Source of the DNA: Stentor coeruleus
Taxonomy: Eukaryota > Ciliophora > Heterotrichea > Heterotrichida > Stentoridae
DNA length: 30,074 nucleotides
Direction: 5' to 3'
Assembly (NCBI GenBank): GCA_001970955.1
Contig: MPUH01000905.1
Span: 1-30,074, forward strand
Shown here: positions 18,660 to 27,663 of the stretch, in pieces
How the letters are laid out: every line of letters starts with the position of its first letter
Position numbering within the stretch: position 1 is the first letter of the stretch
The notes under the pieces: model-generated
Told to the model about the DNA's origin: nothing
The model's database searches: none
The model's input: the letters and a program-made list of their open reading frames with translations, nothing else
Made by a program: the position numbers and the translations under genes

Positions 18660-20017
18660 ATGGAAGAAGATAGTTTGTCAAAAGGGATCTCAGGAATAAA
18701 AGTACCTCCAAAGGACGAAAGCTACAAATTATTAAGTATGTGGGAAGAAGTAAGAACCTTAGGAAAGCATCCAGATCGTAGAAGTTATCATACAGCAGTA
18801 ATGTGGCAAGACAAAATGCTAGTTTATGGAGGACAAGATCTAAGCGAAAGACCATATGGAGACTTATGAAGTGTAGAAATCGGGCAATTCGGTCAAGAAA
18901 GTTGGCAGCAGGTTACAATTGAAGATAAAGGATGCATATCAAGACATTCAGCAATAGTCAAAAATGATAAAATGTACGTGTTTGGAGGGATGAATGATGT
19001 TGAAGAATTCAACAAAACACTTGTTCTTAGTCTAAACACCATGACTTGGAAAGAGCACCTAAGCCAAAGCAACCTTCCTCCTCCATTAGATTCACATACA
19101 TCATGCCTTTATGATAGTGAACAAGGACCTTTAATGATAGTCTTTGGGGGCTATAGCCATGGAGAAAGGACTAACCAGGTTTATATTTTACAACTAGACA
19201 GTATGAAATGGGCAAAATTAGAAACTTCATCAAAACAGCCAGAAATTAGGTCAAGCCATTCAGCCTCAGTATGCAATCATTGTCTTTATATATTTGGTGG
19301 GATTTCAGATGAAGGTGAAAAACTTAATGACTTTTGGAAACTAGACCTTAAAGCTCATGTGTGGAGTCAGATAATTGGTAATGGAGAGTTACCTGTAGGA
19401 CGGTCTGGACATACTTCTGTTGTGTATAAGGAGTTTTTGATTATATTTGGAGGGATGAAAGATATTACAAAGGAAACAAACGACCTTCATTCTTATCATT
19501 TTCAGAGTAATAGTTGAACGAATTTTCAGTATGAGTATCAGATTAGAGATCCTGTGTCTTCAGATCAGTTAGAGGAATTTAAAAAAAATAAAGCTTCTTT
19601 AGCTACGATGAAGGATAAAAAGTTTTCTACTGAGCCTAGTCCAAATAGATCTCCAATAAGAAGGCCAACTTTTATGGATAGTTCAAGAGGATCTCCTGCC
19701 AGAAGACCAACTATAGAAGGTGATGGAACTCCTCAATATAGACGAAGGAGAACTTTATATGAGGGACCTATGACCCCATTAGAAGGAAGAATTAAAGGAA
19801 AACTTCCACATCCAAGAGATGGTCATAGTGCTGTTATTAATGGAGATATCATGATAATATTCGGAGGCGACAGACACCAAATGCCTTTTAACGACACTTA
19901 TGTTTATTACCTTGTAGAAGAAAATATCNCAGACACCAAATGCCTTTTAACGACACTTATGTTTATTACCTTGTAGAAGAAAATATCAAGTCCCCAGCAA
20001 GACTTGATAATTCTTAA
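18660..20017 (+). CDS. Kelch-repeat protein with two in-frame UGA codons and an assembly junction
   Basis: Six Kelch repeats are readable: HTAVMWQDKMLVYGGQD, HSAIVKNDKMYVFGGMND, a third with MIVFGGYSHGER, HSASVCNHCLYIFGGISD, HTSVVYKEFLIIFGGMKD and, after a basic Ser/Pro/Arg linker, HSAVINGDIMIIFGGDRH. These would fold into a beta-propeller, usually a protein-interaction platform. The frame is interrupted by TGA at 18867-18869 and 19515-19517. Both fall where Kelch repeats carry Trp, after GDL in repeat 1 and at the end of repeat 5 (QSNS). A 58-base duplication plus one N (19871-19987) breaks the last repeat. Counting one copy gives 432 residues ending EENIKSPARLDNS and TAA. Either UGA is Trp here, or this is a pseudogene with two Trp-to-stop transitions. 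Confidence 0.75.
19871..19987. repeat. Duplicated 58-base flanks around a single N (assembly junction)
   Basis: Bases 19871-19928 recur exactly at 19930-19987, with N at 19929 between them. The 59-base excess shifts the frame of the Kelch gene. Removing it restores an ORF of 433 codons, so the duplication is most likely an artefact. Confidence 0.9.
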
Positions 20018-20750
20018 TAATAATTATTATACTAGGGAAATATACATTTCCATAAAATCTTTATAAAATCCAAACCCTAAAAGCTTTATTTCTCTAATAA
20101 AAATACGTTAAAATTTTATATTTGCTAATAGTAATTCTGCTATAGTATAATATGAAACTACTAAGCTTTAATAACTAAAATCAAGCCAAATTACCAAAAC
20201 ATTTTTTATTATAATAAATGGTATATGTGCAAATAAAAAGCTTCTGCACTCTCCGACACCTATTTTTTATGCCAAAAAAAAATCAAAGCTCTGATCATCT
20301 ATGCCTTTACTTTTTCTGTTAAAATCTCAGTTTTCAATTAAATAATATTCTATATCTCCATTATCACCCTAACACCCAAAAACAATTATTTATATATTCT
20401 CAAATAAAATTTCCTTATTTTACCCTTAACTCTAATCATAACACTTAGATCCTCGTATTTATCTCTCTTTAATATGCTTTATACCAAAAGGTACCATCTT
20501 CAGATCTTTCCGTACTTTTAAAGCTAAGATTTAAATATTTTATTAACACTTTTCATCGTTAGATTTTTCCCCTAGTTTCCCAGCAATTTCCCTATCAATT
20601 TCATAATCAAATCCTAAATTCTTCTTTAGGCATCCTAATTAAGCATATGGTAGTTAATACACCAAAAAATGCTGTCAGAATTAGTTTTCAAAACAAAAGG
20701 AAACTAAAAACCTAAGGCAATTCTTAAAGTTTAATGCTAAAATTTCTTTA
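20018..20750. other. Convergent spacer, C-rich throughout
   Basis: Lies between the Kelch gene 3' end and the 3' end of the minus-strand gene at 20751. Unlike other spacers it lacks a G-rich part next to the left gene and is C-leaning for nearly its whole length. One unit CCCTAACA is at 20367-20374. No gene found. Confidence 0.5.
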
Positions 20751-21545
20751 TTAAATTCTGCCCATATAGAATAAGAAGCTGTTCTTGTTTTTTTTTCCAT
20801 GGTCTTTACTCATAGGAAGTTCTTGGGTTTTCGTTTCAAGAAAGTATTCTTGGCATGCTGAAGTGACTTTTTCATAGATTTCTTCTTGTTTTTGCGATAA
20901 GTTCATGTCTTTGAACTCACTTTTTATAATTTCATCAATGCTTTCTGATGAGTTTAATCTTTGTCTGGTTATTATATCATGCTCTCGCGCTGCATATTCA
21001 GGCTCTCTGGAAGAATCTTTGACTTCAATTTGATAAGGAGGGGATATTTGTAAGATTTCATCTACATAGAAATTGTAGTTTACTATATTCTCTGAGTCTT
21101 CTGATGATAGTTTCTTATAGGCTTCATTAATGTCCACCAAAGATACATCTAAGTTGAATTTCACCCTTTCTTCCCAACGTCGGTAGTTTTCTTCAAAATT
21201 CCTGATTTTTTTATTGAAGTACTCTTGAATATGGTTTGTATAGCCGCCCATGTATTTTTTGACACATAGGCCTACGTAAATCATCAAAAAATGGGGAGAC
21301 ATGCTGACTTCCTTCCATCCAAATCTTTCCAAAAAGGTTGAAAAGACAGCCACTTCAAATGAGTTTAGCATCAACTCTTCAGCTGAGTCTATAAGAAGAC
21401 GAAGTATTGGCTGAGACCTGAATTCTTGAGAAATTTTGCTTGAGTGAGAGATTCTTCTTAGCATTAGGATGAGTGTTTGAGTGTCCTTAGACTGAATGTA
21501 TTCTGCATGATCTTTGTCGTATTGAAGCAACAGAAGATTGGTCAT
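20751..21545 (-). CDS. Hypothetical protein, helical
   Basis: A 264-residue frame from ATG to TAA. The first 100 residues look like a compact helical domain (LLIDSAEELMLNSFEVAVFS, then FLERFGWKEVSMSPHFLMIY). They are followed by a charged helix (KKIRNFEENYRRWEERVKF) and an acidic C-terminal half. No signal peptide, membrane span or catalytic motif is apparent, and I recognise no family. Codon use and amino-acid mix are like the neighbouring genes. The upstream flank is G-rich on the + strand, as for the other minus-strand genes. Function unknown. Confidence 0.75.
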   Translation of the reverse strand: MTNLLLLQYDKDHAEYIQSKDTQTLILMLRRISHSSKISQEFRSQPILRLLIDSAEELMLNSFEVAVFSTFLERFGWKEVSMSPHFLMIYVGLCVKKYMGGYTNHIQEYFNKKIRNFEENYRRWEERVKFNLDVSLVDINEAYKKLSSEDSENIVNYNFYVDEILQISPPYQIEVKDSSREPEYAAREHDIITRQRLNSSESIDEIIKSEFKDMNLSQKQEEIYEKVTSACQEYFLETKTQELPMSKDHGKKNKNSFLFYMGRI

Positions 21546-22286
21546 TACGTTTTATATCGGCATATTTATCCTAAGTTGATATTTAGAATATAATAGGCTT
21601 TGAGATTTGATTAGGTCCTGGGCAGAATAGAGAAAAATTATGTTTTATTTAGAGCTTTGGCACAGTTTAAATGCTGAAACAGTGTTAGTTGACTGAAGGA
21701 TAAATTTCTTTATGAAGGTTTCAGTGGTATCACCCCATATTATTAATTATCCTATTTAGTAAGGCATATCTCCTATCATCGATTTTAAACTTCCTATTTT
21801 GTAAAACATCCAAAAAATCACTCTAAATATTCTATTTAAGAACTATAAAGCTTTTATTCTTTATATCAGACATCATTTTATCAAGCAATATTAAATTTGA
21901 TTTTTTTCTATTAAGCTTTTAAATTGCATCTAAAAACTATTTAAGTCTTTTATTAATATTGCCTTATCAAAAATGATAATAAAAATCATATTTGTCTCTA
22001 TTTAAAATAATCCTTTTATCAAATTGAATATCACTTTCTTGAAATGCAATTTAATAAAATTCTGATCTTCTTCATAGAGACACATAGAAATTACAAAAGG
22101 GTACTTTTAATTAGAAAGCAAAAGATATTCAATAAAAAATAGAACCATATCATATTAAGATATCGCATTTTAGATCTATACCTTTAAGTCGAATAATTAA
22201 GTTTGATGGAAATTTTGATATTTTGTATAATAATGCATTAATATAAAAAAACTATATAGTAGCAAATGAAAATACTTCATGTAGAT

Positions 22287-22400
22287 TCTTCTGTTTATAC
22301 TTAGAAGGCTTTCAATGTTTGTAATAAAGGCTATTCATAAATGTCTTCTGTTTATACTTAGAAGGCTTTCAATGTTTGTAATAAAGGCTATTCATAAATG
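22287..22400. repeat. Exact 57-base tandem duplication
   Basis: Bases 22287-22343 are repeated at 22344-22400; the unit starts tcttctgttt and ends ataaatg. The second copy runs directly into the N-flanked duplication, so the two together look like one badly resolved spot. Confidence 0.9.
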
Positions 22401-22595
22401 TGCATAGATAAACTTGAATATGCTTTTATTAAAGATTTGCAATGAAAATGCTTGTAATCAAAACCCGTCTAGTTGATTATGAATTAGAAATTGCTATNGT
22501 GCATAGATAAACTTGAATATGCTTTTATTAAAGATTTGCAATGAAAATGCTTGTAATCAAAATCTGTCTAGTTGATTATGAATTAGAAATTGCTA
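22400..22595. repeat. Duplicated 97-base flanks around a single N (assembly junction)
   Basis: Bases 22400-22496 and 22499-22595 share a 97-base sequence; N is at 22498. The copies differ at two positions (aaacccgtct versus aaatctgtct). This suggests overlapping contig ends from two alleles rather than a perfect copy. Confidence 0.85.
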
Positions 22596-23018
22596 AAACT
22601 CTTTTAATATAATGATAATGTTTGACAAGTAGAACTATATATTTAGAAAATCATAAGATAAATGTTATATAGAATAATTATGGCATATTGTTTTCGTAAT
22701 ATGCGAATCAGAGAATGCGCTGTACAGACTCCTTTAATTGATTAGCTATTTTAGCTTAATATACTACAAATATTAGCGCATTTTAAGTAGAATATATTTA
22801 TTGAAAATTCATACAGTAAAAATCCAAATTTGATTTGCTTATCTGAATAATGCATTATCAATATATAAACAGACAATATTTTTTTTCATAGTCATCAATT
22901 CCCACAAAAATTGTTAAATAAATCCTTATTATATAAAAACCAATACTGTTGAATACTAAACACAGTAAACTAGTGCTTAAAATCTTTTGACCCAGTCTCT
23001 AATCAAAAAGATTAATAA

Positions 23019-23645
23019 ATGGATTCTCCTAGTTTGAGTGGAAAATGGAAACTAGTCTCAAATGTTATTTCAGCAACTAACTATTTCATGACCCCGAATT
23101 CAGAGGTCATAAGTGATATAGATTCTATGATTGAAGCCTTAAAACGTCATCCTTCACTAATAAGACAAGAAACTACTGCAACTAGAATGACAGAAATAGA
23201 ATATTATAAATATACAGCAGCGTTATTCGATTTTATACGGCGATCATCTACTGACGACTTAGAACGCATTGAGAAACTCATTACTAATAATCCTAAACGT
23301 TATATAATTGACAATTCAAGTACAGAATCACTATTAAACAAGCAGTTTAATGGGATTCGTCCACTATACGAAAGTTGTAAATACGGTTTTTTAGACACAG
23401 CAAAGCTTTTGATAAAATATGGCTCTGATCCATACTTGCTAAGCGACAATGGGGAAGATGTTGAAACCTGTTTAGAAGTTGCAGTGCGATGGAATCATAT
23501 AAGCATAGTACAATATCTAATGGAAACACTTAATTGGCAGTATAAGACACTGAAAAAATGTTTAAAAGCTACAAATAGTCCTAAGATCAAAGAAATGATT
23601 ACACCGAAAATTGTAAAGAGAAAAGGTTTTTGCTTTTGTGGATAG
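23019..23645 (+). CDS. Ankyrin-repeat-like protein with Cys-rich C-terminus
   Basis: A 208-residue protein ending in TAG. Residues about 110-175 show two ankyrin-like helix pairs: NGIRPLYESCKYGFLDTAKL followed by LIKYGSDPYLLSDNG, then CLEVAVRWNHISIVQYLMET. The N-terminal 100 residues are helical with no recognised domain; MIEALKRHPSLIRQ is a plausible degenerate repeat. It ends GFCFCG. Paired cysteines at the extreme C-terminus could be acylated and tether it to membrane, but that is inference. Ankyrin repeats bind protein partners, which cannot be named here. It converges on the coiled-coil gene, 238 bases between stops. Confidence 0.8.
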   Translation: MDSPSLSGKWKLVSNVISATNYFMTPNSEVISDIDSMIEALKRHPSLIRQETTATRMTEIEYYKYTAALFDFIRRSSTDDLERIEKLITNNPKRYIIDNSSTESLLNKQFNGIRPLYESCKYGFLDTAKLLIKYGSDPYLLSDNGEDVETCLEVAVRWNHISIVQYLMETLNWQYKTLKKCLKATNSPKIKEMITPKIVKRKGFCFCG

Positions 23646-23883
23646 ATAATAAAAAAATAGAAATGGCCGACTTAACAGTGTCAGCTATGTAATCTCTTGA
23701 AGTTTTAAAATAATAGGACATATTTACTATGTAGCTTCTTAAAATTAAATAAAACTTTGCTAAGAGATTTGAATTTTAGCCTTTATATCAAATTTATTGT
23801 AAAAAAGATAATTTCATTCCATATTTAAATGTAACCTCAAACATGATTAAAGCAAAAAATCAATCAGGAAAATATTATAAGCA

Positions 23884-25965
23884 CTATTGTTCAAAAGGGT
23901 TAGTTGGGATTTCTGTGGTGAAATCTCCTAATTCTTTGGCTGCACGGCATATATAAGAAATCCTTTGCCTTATACGGTCATCAACTTTATGTCCACTAAG
24001 GGCAAGTAATACCATAGCAGTGTCTTCTTCAACTTTCAGTCCACAAATTTCTTCACGAATTTTCACACTTTCTGCTATAAGATTTCCGTTAATGCTTTCT
24101 AAGTTTTCTTTTTCAATTTTAAGCTTGTTTAGTTCATCAGCTATTTTTTCCATCTGCTCTTTATCAGATGATAGTTTATTTCTGCAGCGTTGTATTGAAT
24201 CCATAAGTTGTCTTAAGGTATTTTCACCATTTGACACAGCTTTGTTAAGACTTTCTAATTCTTTTCTATGACGATTTTCTTCTTCGATTAATTGTAAGTT
24301 TATTTTCTCAATTTCTTGTAGGACAGAATGCTTTTGGGCTTTAACACGTTTTAGGGTTTCTGTTAGCTTGGATATTTTCGAATGTAAGGATTTGGATTCT
24401 TCACGGAAAACACGTATTGACTCTTCTTCAGATTTAGTTGCTAGTTGGATATCAGACAATCTTTGTTCTGCTTTTGAAATCATGAGGTATTTATCGTTAT
24501 AGTCCTTTTCAAGGTTTTTCATATCCTGGCTTTTGAGTTTATGATTTGTGCATAGATTGTCGTAGTCTTTGTTTTTTTGGATAACAACTTGTTCTATGCC
24601 TAGTAAATCATTTTTAATCCTCCCAACTTGTTTTTCGATTAAATTTAAGTTATTAAGTTCTTGCTCTTTTTTAATAGCAATTTTGGTTAATTCCGAACTT
24701 TTACTATTAAATTCTGTTTCTATGCTGGCAAGAGTTTGCTTTTTTTCTGTTAAATTTTGAGTTAATAGATCGAATTCTTTTGTAATTTTTTCTAAGGATG
24801 ATTGATATGATGATAATTTGGGTTCGATTTCGTTTAGTTGGGTAGTTTTTTCTGCTAAAATTAAATCTTTTGTTTGAATTTCATCGTTTATCATATCAAT
24901 TTTGCTAAGGGCGATTTCTGTTTCCTCAGAGGCTTTTGATATTTGCATTTCATAATTTTTAGCTATGGAATTGAAGCTTTCAATTTCTTTCTCTTTTGCT
25001 TTTATGAGTTTTTTAGCTGTTTCTAATTCTTTTAAGGTTTGAATTTGTTCGTCTGAAGTTCTATTTATCAATCTATACAAAGCACCTTCTCCTTCTCTAA
25101 TCTCATCGTCCAAAGCCATTTTCCTCTCTTCAATTATGCTAATTTCTTTCCTCGCATTAGCCAAAATTCCTTCTACTTGCTCCCTTTCCTCATTAGCACC
25201 TTTAATCTGCATTTTTAAGCCTTTAAGCTCTAATATAATCTCTTCATATTTCTGCATTTCCTTTTCATTTAGTCCTTGTAATCGATGATATTCGTTCATT
25301 TCCTTCTGTTTAAGTCCTTCAAGTATAGAAATTGATTGCTTAATATTATTAACACTTGCTTCTAATGCAGATTTTTCCTTTTCTAAATTATTCTTGACTT
25401 TTTTAAGTTCTTTTGATGTAGAAACAAGCTGTTTCATTTGATCATCCAAGAATTTTTTATCTAAAATTATATTTTCAATACGTGATTTTTCTAACGCGAA
25501 TTCTTCTTTCTGGGTTTTTAACAAATTCCATTCATCTTGGAGTTTTATGGTGTTTTTTTCATAGAGTTCAACGAATTTTTGCTTGTTTCTCTTGAAATTA
25601 TCAGCATTCTCCAGGTCATTTTTTGCTTGCTCAAGTTTTTGCTCAATAGCATTAATGAAATCAGTTGAGTCTATTATATTAGGATTCAGGTTTAGGGCTA
25701 ATGATATTTTTCTTATAAGATTCGAATAATTTTCTATAGAGTTTTCTATTTCTATTGGGGTATTGGGGAAGATTTGCTTTACTGAATCTTTTATTTTACT
25801 AAATTTTCCTTCTATTTCAATTTTGCTTTCTGTCAAGTTGCCAACAATTTTTGTGAGCTCTTGCTTTTTCTTTTTAAGAAGCTCTGCTGTTTCTTTTGTG
25901 CTCTGGATTTCCTTAAGTTTTTTTACTAAGCTTTCATTGTCTATGTAGAGATCTTGAGAATACAT
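23884..25965 (-). CDS. Long coiled-coil protein
   Basis: A 693-residue frame ending in TAG. From about residue 10 to 650 it is almost unbroken charged heptad-like sequence rich in E, K, L, I and Q, typical of an elongated coiled coil. Proline is nearly absent after residue 90. A short globular C-terminus follows (about 650-693: TAMVLLALSGHKVDDRIRQR, then a final IPTNPFEQ). No motor head, zinc finger or membrane segment is present. Such proteins build filaments, basal bodies or intracellular tethers, but nothing in the sequence says which. Because coiled coils match each other non-specifically, naming a homologue would be unsafe. Confidence 0.85.
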   Translation of the reverse strand: MYSQDLYIDNESLVKKLKEIQSTKETAELLKKKKQELTKIVGNLTESKIEIEGKFSKIKDSVKQIFPNTPIEIENSIENYSNLIRKISLALNLNPNIIDSTDFINAIEQKLEQAKNDLENADNFKRNKQKFVELYEKNTIKLQDEWNLLKTQKEEFALEKSRIENIILDKKFLDDQMKQLVSTSKELKKVKNNLEKEKSALEASVNNIKQSISILEGLKQKEMNEYHRLQGLNEKEMQKYEEIILELKGLKMQIKGANEEREQVEGILANARKEISIIEERKMALDDEIREGEGALYRLINRTSDEQIQTLKELETAKKLIKAKEKEIESFNSIAKNYEMQISKASEETEIALSKIDMINDEIQTKDLILAEKTTQLNEIEPKLSSYQSSLEKITKEFDLLTQNLTEKKQTLASIETEFNSKSSELTKIAIKKEQELNNLNLIEKQVGRIKNDLLGIEQVVIQKNKDYDNLCTNHKLKSQDMKNLEKDYNDKYLMISKAEQRLSDIQLATKSEEESIRVFREESKSLHSKISKLTETLKRVKAQKHSVLQEIEKINLQLIEEENRHRKELESLNKAVSNGENTLRQLMDSIQRCRNKLSSDKEQMEKIADELNKLKIEKENLESINGNLIAESVKIREEICGLKVEEDTAMVLLALSGHKVDDRIRQRISYICRAAKELGDFTTEIPTNPFEQ

Positions 25966-26323
25966 TTTTTGTAGTATTTATCTCACGTATTTGTATATCA
26001 TAAACTACTTTTCATGTTTGGAATGCTATGATAAAATGAGTTTTTATATTAGTTTTTGCAAGTTTGTGGTAAATTTTTAAACAATCAAGATTGGAATTTT
26101 TATATTTATATGAAGTATAAATTGGTGTATGGGAATGATGGTTTTTGAAATTATTTTGGAGTTGGGCTTTGTGGTTAAAAATTCCATCACAATAACACTA
26201 TTTATTAAAAAACCAAATATATTTGCATAGTAAAAAATTCAAACTCAACAAAATATTCAAAATCCCACCATGCATGCCACCCAAACATTTTTTTTCATGC
26301 AACTCAACATAATCTTATCCTAA
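25966..26323. other. Spacer between tandem minus-strand genes with a sharp skew switch
   Basis: No gene. The left part (25966-26180) is G-rich on the + strand (26101-26160 has 14 G and no C), and the right part (26186-26323) is C-rich (26221-26280 has 15 C and 4 G). It should contain the promoter of the long coiled-coil gene and the 3' end of PIGW. Confidence 0.6.
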
Positions 26324-27625
26324 CTACCATCGTTTAATTTTAATCTTGTAAACCTGTAGTACCCACATCGCAGCACAAGCCGTAAACATATACAAACAAA
26401 TTATACCAAACGCCAACAAATCTTCAGTAAAAATCGTCTGCACCGACAAGTTAACAGCTCCAGTAAGCAAATTACTAAGCATAAAATAAGGCAGTTGATT
26501 ATAATTAATCGCATCAATAATTACATTCCTCAACTGATTCTTGCTCATCCTCTCTACAACCCATACAGCAATCATACAAAATAAGTTATGACTGACAACC
26601 CACAAAACATATCCTAAATTGTTCTAAATAAACAATACCAGCCTCCTACTTTCATTACCAACAGCCGCACTTAGCAAGGCAAATACCAAAAAAACCTTAA
26701 TCATATTGGCAAACTCTTTATCTTTAACCAATATATAATCTTTAATTCCAACACCAATCTGATAAATACAAAAGAACCCAACACATCCACATATACCTTC
26801 TCGATTCATACTAAAAAAACTATCCCTTGGAGCATTTAATATATACTCTTCAAGGCCATTTCTTAATGCAACTTCATATGATATCATAACAATACCTGCC
26901 AAAGTTAGTGCCTGAGCTTTTTTTAAGGTAATTACAGCAGAAAAAAGCACAACAACACCAAGACTCATAAAAAAGTTCCAATGCACTCCATATTCTGATA
27001 CGTGTTCTTGATAATTAACAACTGTATGAGCAAAAAATTTCCCCACACCAATGACTAATAAAGGTAAACAGGCCATAAATGCTCCTGGAATTCTTTGGGT
27101 GATTTTCTGTTCACCACGAGTATGCCTTGCCACAAAGGCACTAGAAAAAAGAACACATCCAGTGCCAATATCCATAAGACTAACCCCTTTGATTTCAGTT
27201 TTGACAAACCGTCGAGGGTAAATTGGGAAATCCACAGCTAAAATCGACACACAAGTTGCTATAAGAAGTAAACTACGATAATATGTGATAAAATCATAGC
27301 GACATATAGAATTGTAAAAAGTAAAAGCTGGACGTTTGTTTGTCAAAGGATTTACTAAGGATTTTCTATAAAAAGATACTAATATGATGATGATGAGAAG
27401 TTTATGTTCAGTAAAGTCAGTCCAACAGACACTGAGGATTATTGGGAGAACTAGTAAAAGAAAGTTGTATATAAGAGATGGTTTGTTGTGGATTAAAGAT
27501 GAGATAAGGAGGGATAGCTAAGTGGATTTTACTGGGAGGAAGAAACATATGATGCCGATATCAAACTTGGTTGAGCCTGAGAAACCAGTAACGAATTGTT
27601 CTTTGAGCTCTTTGTAGCTGGCCAT
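26324..27625 (-). CDS. PIGW: GPI-anchor biosynthesis inositol acyltransferase PIGW/GWT1 (three exons)
   Basis: Adds an acyl chain to the inositol of glucosaminyl-phosphatidylinositol in the ER membrane, a step in making GPI anchors. Exons 27533-27625, 26639-27517 and 26324-26623 (ending TAG) give 423 residues; both introns are 15 nt. Family landmarks are YKELKEQFVTGFSGST near the start, FPIYPRRFVKTEIKGVSLMD, LMDIGTGCVLFSSAFV, FSMNREGICGCVGFFCIYQ and, across the second splice, SRRL joined to NNLGYVLWVV. About ten or more hydrophobic segments are spread over the chain, as expected for a multi-pass protein. It is slightly shorter than animal PIGW. The GPI pathway fits a ciliate, whose surface is rich in GPI-anchored proteins. 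Without splicing, both introns introduce in-frame TAG codons. Confidence 0.93.
26624..26638 (-). other. 15-nt intron in PIGW (second)
   Basis: Sense strand GTATTGTTTATTTAG, phase 0, with an A at position 10. Its TAG is in frame. Removal joins SRRL to NNLGYVLW, a conserved PIGW segment. Confidence 0.9.
27518..27532 (-). other. 15-nt intron in PIGW (first)
   Basis: Sense strand GTAAAATCCACTTAG, phase 0, with an A at position 10. Its TAG is in frame. Removal joins the PIGW N-terminal segment to the following membrane spans without any other stop. Confidence 0.92.
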
Positions 27626-27663
27626 ATTATTAAGATAAAATTTGAATATACAACTTGATTATA

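Larger units (their letters stand above)
21546..23018. other. Long divergent spacer with duplications
   Basis: About 1.5 kb with no supportable gene. It is G-rich at 21546-21730 and C-rich at 21735-22070, then mixed with the repeat block at 22287-22595, and C-leaning again before the ankyrin gene. All frames are stop-dense. A 21-codon stretch from ATG 22680 is too short to call. Confidence 0.5.

Noticed and set aside
1247-20374. Telomere-like units TGTTAGGG at 1247-1254 and 2914-2921, and CCCTAACA at 20367-20374
   Set aside because: Each is a single 8-base unit. About one is expected by chance over both strands, and there is no tandem array, so no telomere or internal addition site is supported.
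22266-22760. Plus-strand frame starting ATGAAAATACTTCATG that is readable if all stops are sense
   Set aside because: Stop codons make up about a tenth of the codons, which is the random rate for this base composition.
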